Positions 34,136 to 41,756 of a stretch of DNA of 41,756 nt are shown here, in pieces. The translations under genes were made by a program, and so were the position numbers. The stretch covers positions 1 through 41,756 of the forward strand of contig CANNAV010000022.1 of assembly GCA_947502585.1 (NCBI GenBank). Direction: 5' to 3'. The stretch comes from an uncultured Pseudovibrio sp. GTDB lineage: Bacteria; Pseudomonadota; Alphaproteobacteria; Rhizobiales; Stappiaceae. Numbering within the stretch: the first letter of the stretch is position 1; every line of letters begins with the position of its first letter. The notes beneath the pieces were generated by a model. It did no database searches, had not been told where the DNA came from, and saw only the letters and a list, made by a program, of their open reading frames with translations.

Positions 34136-36469
34136 TTACTCTGCTGCGCCCACTCTGATTTTACGCGGCTTACGTTCCATCTCCTCATCCATGCCACCCC
34201 GCCACAGGCGGAATTTACCAAGCGGGATCGGACGGGAGAACAGATAACCCTGCATCATCGGGCAACCCATTGTGAGCAGAAGTTCTTTCTGCTCTTCTTC
34301 TTCAACACCTTCCACACACACATCCATGCCAAGGCGTAATCCCAGAGTGATTGAGCTTGCCAGAATTTCTCTGGCTTTGGTATCAGTTACTGCACCATTG
34401 ATGAAGGAGCGATCAATCTTGATCTTGTCGAACAAATCGCGATGCAGGTAACTGAGAGAGGAGAAGCCCGTTCCGAAATCATCCAGCGCGATTTTCACGC
34501 CGAAATTACGAAGGCGCTCAATGACCTCAACTACTGTCTCGGAGTAGTTGATGAGAACATCTTCGGTGACTTCCAGCTCAAGGCGATTTGGCTCCAGCTG
34601 ATATTTCTCCAGCAACGTGCTGACCAGTTCAGGAAATTCCGGGTGACGCAGCTGGGTTGGAGAGATGTTCACGCACATGGTGACATCAGCCAGGGTTGCG
34701 CCATCCTTGATTGCGTTTTCCAGAACACATTCCCCAATACGATTGATGAGCATGGATTCCTCAGCCACTGGCAAAAACGCTGCTGGTGGTAAAAGGCCCT
34801 TTTTCGGATGGTTCCAGCGAATGAGAGCCTCGGCTGCCAGAATGTTCTTGCCTGTGCTGCCCATGATCGGCTGGTAGTAGTTCTGGAACTCGTTGGCGTT
34901 GAGTGCGCGTTTGATGTCCTCCTGGATTTCGCGAAAGACCTGCAGGGTGTCCTCCATCCCCTTCTCAAAGAGCACATAACGGCCACGTCCCAGCTTTTTC
35001 GCCTGATAAAGCGCAATATCTGCTCTGCGCAAAAGTTCTGTCAGATTGTGACCATGCGAGGGGGAGAGTGAGACGCCCATGCTTGCTGTGGTCAGGATTT
35101 TGTGTTTTTCAACCCCGAAGGCATCGGAGAGCACCTTCTCGATGTACATACAGGTTTCGATGATCTCTTCCACGCTGGTGCGGTGCGCCAGCACTATAAG
35201 GAACTCATCTCCGCTGACGCGTGCAACCCGGTCTTCCATGTTGATCGACACTTTCAGGCGCTCGGCAACCAGCTTGATGACTTCATCGCCGATGGAGTGC
35301 CCCAGGCTGTCATTGATCTGTTTGAAGTAGTCCAGGTCCAGAAATACAATGCCGGTTATGCGTTGCTTTTGACGATCGCGTCGCAGCACATCGGCTGCAA
35401 AAATCTCGAACCAGGTTCTGTTGGGAAGCCCGCACAAAGCATCGTGGAGTGCTGCGTGTGTTGCATCTGCTTCATTTTGCAAGATGCGATCTGTCATCTT
35501 GACGTAGCGAAACAGAATGAGCACCGTCACGAGAAGGATGGCAGCGATGGTTCCCAGAAAATAAGGCGATGAGCTGGTGTAGATTGCACCGGAAGCTGCG
35601 GTGGTTTTCCAACTCAGGTTGGCAATGATCTCACCGTTCCGGCGGAGCAACGGCAGGGAGACGCGCTGGAAGTCAGCCTGTGGTTTGTTGACCGTAATGA
35701 ACATTTCCGACAGGCCTGTTGATTCCTCAAAGGATCTGATTGACCGGATGTCCAGTGAACGTACCCAGAGAAGATACCCGGCAACCGTCGGCATGCCTTT
35801 TGGAGGAGCCGTTGACGGGGTGATCGCCGCTACTGTTGCAAGGCCGATTGCTCCATCGACCAGAACAACATCGCGCAAGCTCAATGCCAAAGGGGCATGG
35901 CTGCGCAGTGGTTCCGGTACACGGAATTGTGTTTGCTTCGTATGGGACCGTGTTTCCAACTCTGACAGTGTGGCCTCCAGCTGGCCACGAAGCTGATCTT
36001 CAAAGACCTCACTGTGCCATGGCAGATCGCGACGATAGGTATAGAGTGGCTTCATATCCTTGTTGAGGATAACGAAGATATCACGGTCACTACGTGTACT
36101 TGGGGTCAGCGTCAGATCATCATCCAGCAGGATGCTGGTCTCTTCTGAAAGGACGGACGCGTAGGCCTTGTTGGAGATGGCGATGCGCTCTGCTTCATTT
36201 GCCAGCCCATTGCGGAAAACTTTGAGGTTGCTCTGCACGAGGCGAATTTCTTTATCAACTTCAAAATCGAGCGCACGCTGGGTTGACCAGTAGAATGCCA
36301 GATACCCAACAGCTAAAGCTGCGGATACAACACACAGGATAAGCAAAGCCATCAATCGGGCTCCGACTTTTTTGCCTCGTATAATCGTATTGCCGAAAGC
36401 ACTCCCCAATACTGCTGAAGTAATGGGAGCTTTCGAACTTGGTTGTCCCGCCATCGGCAATTTACTCAT
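34136..36469 (-). CDS. Membrane-bound GGDEF/EAL protein with CHASE4-like sensor
   Basis: A 777-residue c-di-GMP turnover protein. Order: cytoplasmic start, first membrane helix about 38-62, a periplasmic CHASE4-like domain about 65-300 (EAERIAISNKAYASVLSEET is typical), second membrane helix about 305-325, GGDEF domain 345-505, EAL domain 520-765. The GGDEF signature reads SGDEF near 418 and there is no inhibitory RxxD site before it. The EAL domain is complete: EALIRW near 545, CVNISPTQL, LELEVTEDVL, IALDDFGTGFSSLSYL, KIKIDRSFI and VCVEGVEEEEQ. Phosphodiesterase activity is therefore expected; cyclase activity is uncertain. A GC-rich hairpin (34127-34134 with 34144-34151) spans its stop. Confidence 0.92.
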   Translation of the reverse strand: MSKLPMAGQPSSKAPITSAVLGSAFGNTIIRGKKVGARLMALLILCVVSAALAVGYLAFYWSTQRALDFEVDKEIRLVQSNLKVFRNGLANEAERIAISNKAYASVLSEETSILLDDDLTLTPSTRSDRDIFVILNKDMKPLYTYRRDLPWHSEVFEDQLRGQLEATLSELETRSHTKQTQFRVPEPLRSHAPLALSLRDVVLVDGAIGLATVAAITPSTAPPKGMPTVAGYLLWVRSLDIRSIRSFEESTGLSEMFITVNKPQADFQRVSLPLLRRNGEIIANLSWKTTAASGAIYTSSSPYFLGTIAAILLVTVLILFRYVKMTDRILQNEADATHAALHDALCGLPNRTWFEIFAADVLRRDRQKQRITGIVFLDLDYFKQINDSLGHSIGDEVIKLVAERLKVSINMEDRVARVSGDEFLIVLAHRTSVEEIIETCMYIEKVLSDAFGVEKHKILTTASMGVSLSPSHGHNLTELLRRADIALYQAKKLGRGRYVLFEKGMEDTLQVFREIQEDIKRALNANEFQNYYQPIMGSTGKNILAAEALIRWNHPKKGLLPPAAFLPVAEESMLINRIGECVLENAIKDGATLADVTMCVNISPTQLRHPEFPELVSTLLEKYQLEPNRLELEVTEDVLINYSETVVEVIERLRNFGVKIALDDFGTGFSSLSYLHRDLFDKIKIDRSFINGAVTDTKAREILASSITLGLRLGMDVCVEGVEEEEQKELLLTMGCPMMQGYLFSRPIPLGKFRLWRGGMDEEMERKPRKIRVGAAE

Positions 36470-36617
36470 GCTGCCTTCAAAACTCTTGATTGTATGCGCA
36501 AACGTACTTTCCTATGCTTATGTTCCGGGATTTTGCTTGAGTGAGCCTGTACAGACGGCGCGTTTTATCGAGCACCTGGGAATTCCATGAAAACAGTGCT
36601 CTGCTGCTGGGGTCCGC

Positions 36618-37445
36618 TCAGATGAGTTGAAGGCCTTTGAAGCTTACATGACCTGACCCTGCTATGATGATGTGATCGTGCAGAACTATTCCCAAAGGCT
36701 CTAATGTAATTGAAATTTTATTTGTCATTTCAATATCCTGACGGGATGGTGTCGGGTCGCCTGAGGGGTGGTTGTGAACCAGAATGACAGCGCAGGCTGA
36801 TAACTCCAACGCGCGCTTTGCGACTTCGCGGGGATAAACCGGCGTATGGTCAACTGTTCCGGTCTGCTGAACTTCGTCTGCGATGAGGCGGTTTTTTTTG
36901 TCCAGAAACAGGATGCGGAACTCTTCTTTGTCATTATGCGCCATAGCCGCGCGTACATATTCCAGAACTTTGCTCCAGGAGGAGAGGGGATCGTGTTCTA
37001 CAACCTGTGCTTTAGCGTAGAGAATAGATGCAGCCTGCATTTCCTTGATGAAACTTGCTGTGCGTGGTCCGCATCCGGGTACTTCTTCCAGCCGTTGCTT
37101 TGGAGCTGCCAAGACTTGCGCGAAGGAGCCAAACCGGGCCAGCAGTGCTTTTGCCAGCGGTTTGGTATCGCCCTGTTTGATTGAGGAAAAGAGGAGCATC
37201 TCCAGCAATTCGTAGGCTTGAAGGCCGTCCAGGCCTGTTTCCTCAAACCGTTCGCGCAGGCGTGCGCGGTGGCCGTGATAGTGTTTGGCCGCTGGTTTGG
37301 GGGATTTGCTTTGCCTGGCAGATGGCGAAACCGGGAGAGGTTCCGTTTCGCCCAGGGGGATCTGGCTCTGGGGTGCAGGCACGTTTGGTGCCTGCTCCTG
37401 AGGAGAGGGAGTTACCTCATGAAACCCGAAACTGGTTTGTTTCAT
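36618..37445 (-). CDS. radC: RadC/UPF0758 family JAB-domain protein
   Basis: A 275-residue RadC-type protein. After a Pro-rich N-terminal region (1-55), a helix-hairpin-helix-like part follows (GLDGLQAYELLEMLLFSSIK near 74, EEVPGCGPRTASFIKEMQ near 118). The C-terminal JAB/MPN metalloprotease-like domain has its zinc motif VILVHNHPSGDPTPSRQDIE near 220-240 and the upstream glutamate in RLIADEVQQTGTVDHTPVYP. Despite the name, a role in DNA repair is doubtful; function remains unsettled. It lies 22 bases after the map stop on the same strand, an arrangement common in alphaproteobacteria. Confidence 0.93.
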   Translation of the reverse strand: MKQTSFGFHEVTPSPQEQAPNVPAPQSQIPLGETEPLPVSPSARQSKSPKPAAKHYHGHRARLRERFEETGLDGLQAYELLEMLLFSSIKQGDTKPLAKALLARFGSFAQVLAAPKQRLEEVPGCGPRTASFIKEMQAASILYAKAQVVEHDPLSSWSKVLEYVRAAMAHNDKEEFRILFLDKKNRLIADEVQQTGTVDHTPVYPREVAKRALELSACAVILVHNHPSGDPTPSRQDIEMTNKISITLEPLGIVLHDHIIIAGSGHVSFKGLQLI

Positions 37446-37467
37446 TCCCCCTCCTTACTTGGTGCGG

Positions 37468-38313
37468 TCAGGTAGCGGATCTTGTTTCCGGTTCCATTGG
37501 GTTGAACAGACCAGTCGGTGATGTTGTGAAGATATCGCAACCTGTTGAAGTGATGCCGATGGAATGCTCAAACTGAGCAGACAGGGTTTTGTCTTTTGTT
37601 TCAGCCGTCCATCCGTCTTTCAGCACTTTCACATCTGGCCTTCCAAGATTCACCATAGGCTCGATTGTGAAGATCATGCCCGGCTTCAGCTCAATGCCCG
37701 AACCTTTCTGGCCGTAGTGCAATATGTTTGGCATGTCGTGGAACAGTTTACCTACGCCGTGGCCGCAGAAATCGCGAACAACGGAGCAACGCTCTGATTC
37801 CACGTATTCCTGAATCGCGTGGCCAATATCGCCCGTGGTATTGCCAGGCCTGGCAGCTTCCAGTGCGCGCATCAAAGATTCATGGGTGACCTTGATCAGG
37901 CGTCTGGCGGCTGGCTTAAGTTTGCCAACCGGATACATGCGGGAGCTGTCGCCGTGCCAGCCATCAACGACGTAGGTGACGTCGATGTTGACAATGTCGC
38001 CTTCTTTCAGTTTTTTCTTAGAATCAGGAATGCCGTGACAGATGACACGGTTGACTGACGTACAGCAGGACTTGCTGAAACCACGATAGTTCAGTGTTGC
38101 CGGAACACCACCGCGCTCCTTGCCAAACCTGAAAACGAAATCATCGATTTCCTGCGTTGTGACGCCCTGTTGCACCAGTGGCACAAGCGCGTCGAGGCAC
38201 AGTGCAGTCATCTGGCTTGCTTTGCGCATACCTTCGAAATCTTCCTGACTGTAGATCTTGATCTGGCCGGTATTTTTCCTGGGCGCGTTAGCAGCGTCTA
38301 CATAGTCAATCAT
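37468..38313 (-). CDS. map: Methionine aminopeptidase, type I
   Basis: A 281-residue enzyme that removes N-terminal Met from new proteins. Metal ligands visible: Asp in VNIDVTYVVDGWHGD (two, about 111 and 122), His in VRDFCGHGVGKLFHD near 185, Glu in MIFTIEPMV near 220 and Glu in QFEHSIGIT near 252. The substrate His is in NRVICHGIPD near 93. It has the type I layout without the type II insert. Usual length is about 260; an N-terminal 20-residue extension (MIDYVDAANAPRKNTG) is common in alphaproteobacteria. It is probably transcribed with radC, from a promoter in the long gap upstream. Confidence 0.95.
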   Translation of the reverse strand: MIDYVDAANAPRKNTGQIKIYSQEDFEGMRKASQMTALCLDALVPLVQQGVTTQEIDDFVFRFGKERGGVPATLNYRGFSKSCCTSVNRVICHGIPDSKKKLKEGDIVNIDVTYVVDGWHGDSSRMYPVGKLKPAARRLIKVTHESLMRALEAARPGNTTGDIGHAIQEYVESERCSVVRDFCGHGVGKLFHDMPNILHYGQKGSGIELKPGMIFTIEPMVNLGRPDVKVLKDGWTAETKDKTLSAQFEHSIGITSTGCDIFTTSPTGLFNPMEPETRSAT

Positions 38314-38837
38314 TTTCCCGTATTTTCCTTGTTCCGTTTCGCGCAGGGACGAACGCAGATTACATCATGGGGAACTGTAAATATCGTTATGCTTGCTAGC
38401 AAGCCCTGCTTCTCCGTAGAAGCTTCTCCTATTTTTTTAGGGGCATTCCACGGAGTCAATTCGTTTTTCCCACATATATCGCGATTTTTTAACAGGGATA
38501 GAAAAAAGTAGCTCAAATCCTCAACTGCGCACGCATTTTGTGAAGCCCGTTGCATTCCATGGCTCACGTTGAGATACTATCCTTTACGGTTTTGCTCAAA
38601 CAGGGGGAAGCCATAGGAACGTCTTGGATAACGGAAAAGAGGTACTTGCACGAATGCGGTTTGCTCGTGTAGTCAGGTGCCTGATGAAAGCGGTCGTGGT
38701 GGAGTTGCTATACACAGCAGACTTTAAATCCTCATGTCAGTGCGGTAAAACGCATACGGAACAAGGAGCTGTGGCGAAGAGACCGTATTCAGGTCCGGCA
38801 TAGGCCCGAAACTGAAAATTGAAGAACAACGCCAGAT
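38314..38837. other. Long intergenic region upstream of tRNA-Leu
   Basis: About 520 bp with no gene I can support. It should contain the map promoter (minus strand) near 38320-38520, where the sequence is AT-rich, and the tRNA-Leu promoter near its end. Between 38690 and 38742 lies a stretch resembling the 5' half of a leucine tRNA, listed separately. Confidence 0.5.
38690..38742 (+). pseudogene. Degenerate 5' half of a tRNA-Leu gene
   Basis: The first 40 or so bases (GCGGTCGTGGTGGAGTTGCT and on through ACACAGCAGACTTTAAATCC) follow the acceptor 5' strand, the D-arm and the anticodon arm of tRNA-Leu, and align with the intact copy 148 bp downstream with roughly three quarters of bases equal. 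The D-arm wording (TGGTGGA.TTG.TA.ACAC) is even closer to the general tRNA-Leu consensus than the intact copy. No variable arm, T-arm (GTTCGA) or acceptor 3' strand follows. It should not yield a functional tRNA. Confidence 0.6.
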
Positions 38838-38923
38838 GCGGGCGTGATGGAATGGTAGACATACCAGACTTAAAATCTGTTGGGCGAATGCCCGTGTGGG
38901 TTCGACTCCCACCGCCCGCACCA
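38838..38923 (+). tRNA. tRNA-Leu (anticodon UAA)
   Basis: An 86-base class II tRNA with encoded CCA. The acceptor stem is GCGGGCG with CGCCCGC (38838-38844 with 38913-38919), discriminator A, CCA at 38921-38923. The D-arm is TGATGGAATGGTAGACA, the anticodon loop CTTAAAA gives UAA, the long variable arm is TGGGCGAATGCCCGT and the T-arm is GTGGGTTCGACTCCCAC. The gene is followed three bases later by a terminator, then by an integrase relic. Confidence 0.97.
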
Positions 38924-38925
38924 TT

Positions 38926-38973
38926 CGGCGCTTTTCTAAGAGATTGATATCATTAAGCAAAGCGCCGTTTTTT
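38926..38973 (+). terminator. Rho-independent terminator of tRNA-Leu
   Basis: An 8-bp stem CGGCGCTT/AAGCGCCG (38926-38933 with 38960-38967) with a 26-base loop, followed by six T. Confidence 0.8.
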
Positions 38974-39042
38974 ACTTTAGGGGTTTGCGAAATCCCACAA
39001 TTGCCCTACAAACTGCCCTGCTTTTATAAATTGGGAGATGTA

Positions 39043-40040
39043 TTGGAAGGATCTGACAGATACTTATAGTTGCGTGTCAGCCGTTGGCACTATGTGCGGC
39101 GAGTACCTAAGAAGGTTGCGCACTTGGATTTGTGCGGCAAGCTGGAAATCTCTCCTGAAACGTCCTCAATTGGTGTAGCACGCGCTAGGCGTGGTGCACT
39201 GGCAGAAGCTGATCGGCTGTATTGATTGCCTCTGCAAGGCGGTGGCAGCGATATACTTGACATTGCGGATATGCGTTATAAGGCAGCGCAGCATAGAGCG
39301 CTTGCCCTTGGTTTTGTGTTTAAGCCTGCTTACGGGATTGAAGAAGCGCCATAGGTGATTTGGTAGCCCGTGCGTTGACGCTGGCAAAGCGGCCGGAGGC
39401 AAGTCTTAAGGCAGATGCTGAAGCTTTGCTAGGTACGGTGAAGAAACCTGGTGTGAAGGTTTCTAAGGCTATGCGGATCTATCTTGAAGAGATCGCCCCA
39501 ACCGAACAAAAGGGCATGAGTGAAAAGCAAAAAGAGAGTTACGGGAAGGTCAAAAGCCGGGCATCCAATAACTTTATCAAAGTGGTTGGTGATAAGGATC
39601 TGGAAGAGATCACGCGAGAAGATGCGTTGCAGTTTTATAACTGCTGTCAAGGCCGCGTTACCGGATAGAGCGGTAATGAGCCTCTTTCTGGTAGCTCTGG
39701 AAGTCGTGATCTTGGAAATATGCGCAAGCTCTATAAGAAATATTATGAATGGAATGGGGAAGAAGACCGAAAAATCCCATTTCGAAACCTGAGTTTTCCC
39801 ACCCCCTAAATCACAACAGAATAATGTGCCTTCATTCCCTAAGGAGTGGATACAAGGACAAATACTAAAGCCCGGTGCATTTGTTACTTGAATAGGCAAA
39901 ACCCGTTTTCGCCCGGATCGCGCGTTAAAGACGGAATCCAGCGTAAGAGAAATACCGCTTCCTGGGGCTTCGCTGGCTGCAATGAAGTTGGCTCCAAAGG
40001 GCTTTCCGCATTATTTCGAAAAGGAAGTTGATCAGCATGT
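39043..40040 (+). pseudogene. Decayed tyrosine-recombinase (integrase) gene beside tRNA-Leu
   Basis: A single integrase-like protein can be followed in pieces on the plus strand. It runs RYL-stop-LRVSRWHYVRRVPKK, ISPETSSIGVARARRGALAE, a TGA at 39223, SDILDIADMRYKAAQHRALA, a frameshift near 39345, GTVKKPGVKVSKAMRIYLEE, GDKDLEEITREDALQFYN, a TAG at 39666, GNMRKLYKKYYEWNGEEDRK, a frameshift near 39808, PSFPKEWIQGQILKPGAFVT, a deletion of some tens of residues near 39895, then ESSVREIPLPGASLAAMKLA and PKGFPHYFEKE. It stops in the palindrome at 40028. The catalytic Arg, His and Tyr regions are all missing, so it is inactive. The family is the tRNA-associated SAM-like N-domain integrases of alphaproteobacterial islands. 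Confidence 0.85.
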
Positions 40041-40081
40041 AAAATTGACCCACCTAGTGGGTGAGTTTGCATGCTGATCAA
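40028..40081. repeat. 54-bp interrupted palindrome at the end of the integrase relic
   Basis: Outer arms TTGATCAGCATG and CATGCTGATCAA (40028-40039 with 40070-40081) are a perfect 12-bp inverted repeat. Inside, ACCCAC and GTGGGT (40048-40053 with 40057-40062) form a second dyad with a 3-base loop. The left arm overlaps the last codons of the integrase relic (EVDQH). It could be a remnant of a small insertion element, a recombination junction or a cruciform-forming site. Confidence 0.7.
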
Positions 40082-40166
40082 CAGCCAAAACCTATTGATC
40101 GCGACAAAATAACGGTCCATCGTCACAAACATCGCGACTAGGGATTCTCATATTGACGCGCTCTTC

Positions 40167-41537
40167 TCACCCAGATTGTCGCGCTACAGCTGAAACACCC
40201 GGCAACCAATCCTTTGTTTCCTCACCATCGCGCAACTTGCGGTGGGCAGGAGATTGAACATCAAACGCCTCCAGCAAACCGCCCATTGCTGCCAGCAACC
40301 GGTAGTTTGCAAAGGTTTGCGCATAACGGGCAGATATTTCGGAGACTTCAGTAAAAAAGACTGTGTTTTGCGTATCCAGAACATCCAGCAGTGTTCGTTG
40401 CCCGACAGAAAACTGACCTTCGTATGAAATGAGAAGTTGCTGCGATGCTGCAAGCTGTTTTTTGATGATCGCAAGCTGCTTGGAAAGTTCCACACGCCGG
40501 ATCCATGAAGTTCGCGTTTCCCGTTCAACTTCACGAAAAGCACGCACTGTTCTCATCCGCGCCTCACCGGCACGTTCAACCTGCTCAGCACGTCTGTTCT
40601 TTGTGATGTTGCCGTTAAAAAGATTCCAACGCATCACTACAAGCGCAGCAGCCTGATTGTTGACGCCGGGAAATCCGTTCAGGTTTTCACCAACACGCGA
40701 GGAAAGCTCCAGATCCAATCTCGGATAATATTCTGCTTCTGCAATCCTGATCTGTGCATTCGCGGCATCCACATTAGCCTTACGCAATGCGATCAGGGGA
40801 TTATTGAGCCGCGCCACATTCAAAACATCAGGGAGTGTGTCAGGAATACGCTGCGAGACACTGGGGACGTCTACCAAACTCCCCACTGGCTTGCCCACGA
40901 CCTCAATGAACACCGCTTCTGCAAGTGCAAGCTCTTCAACAACCTCCTGCAATACAAGCCGCGCAGCAAACACCCGCTCACTGGCCTGCTGCACATCAGC
41001 AACGGAAACAACCCCGCGGGACAGCCCTGCCCGCATATCCGAGGCGACCTTGGAGTGATAGGCAATATTGCGTCGAGCAGACTGTTTCACTTCAAAAAGG
41101 CGGGAAACTTCCACATAGGCACGTACCGCACTGAGACCGATGAACTCAGCACGTTCCCAAACTCTGAAAGACGTGGCATCCAGACGAGCTCGCTGACGTT
41201 CAATCTCATAGGTAGTAGCAAATCCATCGAAAAGCTTTTGCCGACCCGTCGCTTTCACTTCATAAGGACCATAAAAGAACTGATTCTGCTGACGGGTAAA
41301 ACTGCGATCTGTCCACTCTCCCCCCCCGCGAAATTCAAAATCAAGGCGCGGCAACCATTCGCCTTTGGCCTGTCTGAGCTCAAAACCAATAGCATTACGG
41401 TCAAAAACCGCTTCACCAATTTCGGGGTTGCTATAGACAGTAAGGCTGACAGCGTCCCTGAGAGACATCGCGTGGCTTGTTCCGCTCAACAACCCAACGG
41501 CAACAACCCCAGGAATAAGAGGCGCAAATAACTTCAT
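40167..41537 (-). CDS. TolC family outer-membrane channel protein
   Basis: A 456-residue outer-membrane factor. Signal peptide: MKLFAPLIPGVVAVGLLSGT, then SHA before MSLRDAV. Two OEP repeats are visible: the first begins SLRDAVSLTVYSNPEIGEA and includes YEVKATGRQKLFDGFATTYE near 93; the second has ALRKANVDAANAQIRIAEAE, then YYPRLDLELSSRVGEN near 275 and QLLISYEGQFSVGQRTLLDV, then LDTQN near 390. The ATG at 41537 is chosen over a start five codons upstream because GGAGGG lies before it. The protein resembles the TolC-like partners of type I secretion systems (AggA/LapE-type wording SVGQRTLLDVLDTQNTVF). No pump or secreted substrate gene is adjacent. Confidence 0.93.
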   Translation of the reverse strand: MKLFAPLIPGVVAVGLLSGTSHAMSLRDAVSLTVYSNPEIGEAVFDRNAIGFELRQAKGEWLPRLDFEFRGGGEWTDRSFTRQQNQFFYGPYEVKATGRQKLFDGFATTYEIERQRARLDATSFRVWERAEFIGLSAVRAYVEVSRLFEVKQSARRNIAYHSKVASDMRAGLSRGVVSVADVQQASERVFAARLVLQEVVEELALAEAVFIEVVGKPVGSLVDVPSVSQRIPDTLPDVLNVARLNNPLIALRKANVDAANAQIRIAEAEYYPRLDLELSSRVGENLNGFPGVNNQAAALVVMRWNLFNGNITKNRRAEQVERAGEARMRTVRAFREVERETRTSWIRRVELSKQLAIIKKQLAASQQLLISYEGQFSVGQRTLLDVLDTQNTVFFTEVSEISARYAQTFANYRLLAAMGGLLEAFDVQSPAHRKLRDGEETKDWLPGVSAVARQSG

Positions 41538-41756
41538 ACACACGCCCTCCACGCAATACTTGATACACCGGGCAACAGAAGCATTAATGTACTTTAATTT
41601 AATATGATGTCATTCCTCACGCAATTAAGTGTAATATATACCAATAAATAAGAAATTTATTACAACATATAACTAGGGATATACTCCGGCCCCTCCAAAA
41701 CCCGAATATTGCAATGTAGTTTTCTCGGCAAAAACACCGAATATCTCCGAAACAGT

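Noticed and set aside
38724-38960. A 78-codon minus-strand open frame containing VGVEPTRAF
   Set aside because: This is the well-known false protein produced by translating the antisense strand of a tRNA-Leu gene.
1-41756. CRISPR arrays, toxin-antitoxin pairs, restriction-modification or other known defence genes
   Set aside because: No regularly spaced repeats were seen and none of the genes belongs to a defence family I recognise; the MazG-like protein alone is not evidence of one.

Overview
The window reads as chromosomal DNA of a heterotrophic alphaproteobacterium. Gene families and gene order (ppdK, polyprenyl synthase/DUF2007/methyltransferase, livHMGF followed by a small membrane protein, and alphaproteobacterial-type intergenic repeats) suggest a marine, host-associated member of the Hyphomicrobiales such as Pseudovibrio or a relative. 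That genus assignment is inference from general resemblance; no database search was possible.

Layout. (1) 1-9.3 kb: an Lrp/AsnC regulator diverges from a large fused indolepyruvate ferredoxin oxidoreductase. A TetR regulator, a lipoprotein membrane-fusion protein and an RND permease follow as one tight operon closed by a strong terminator. (2) 9.3-11.6 kb: a P1-family (DmpA-like) peptidase flanked by two direct copies of an intergenic repeat, and an orphan flavin reductase. (3) 12.1-17.7 kb: a complete branched-chain amino acid ABC transporter (livH, livM, livG, livF), a small membrane protein, then the binding protein behind a structured leader. (4) 17.8-20.8 kb: an accessory patch of small exported proteins (LprI-like, a four-cysteine unknown, an Inh/Omp19-like lipoprotein) with decayed coding remnants and a truncated transposase helix-turn-helix ORF. 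(5) 20.8-24.7 kb, minus strand: MazG-like protein, VWA protein, MoxR ATPase, TrmN6-like methyltransferase, DUF2007 protein. (6) 24.9-34 kb: polyprenyl diphosphate synthase, a LysR regulator, a TPR protein with ispE, and ppdK overlapped by meaB. (7) 34.1-38.3 kb, minus strand: a CHASE4-like/GGDEF/EAL protein, radC and map. (8) 38.6-40.1 kb: a decayed integration site with a degenerate 5' half of a tRNA-Leu, an intact tRNA-Leu(UAA), a heavily mutated integrase relic and a 54-bp palindrome. (9) 40.2-41.5 kb: a TolC-family outer-membrane protein.

How it fits together. The first and third blocks concern amino acid uptake and 2-oxo acid breakdown. The RND operon lacks its own outer-membrane factor; the TolC homologue about 31 kb away could supply it, but nothing here proves that. 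Blocks 5-7 are mostly housekeeping (quinone side chain, MEP isoprenoid pathway, pyruvate/PEP interconversion, N-terminal Met removal, tRNA modification).

I see no CRISPR array, no intact prophage and no clear-cut new defence system. The most unusual material is the decayed tRNA-Leu integration site (38.6-40.1 kb), the exported-inhibitor patch (17.8-20.8 kb), and the structured livK leader with the small membrane protein inside the liv operon.
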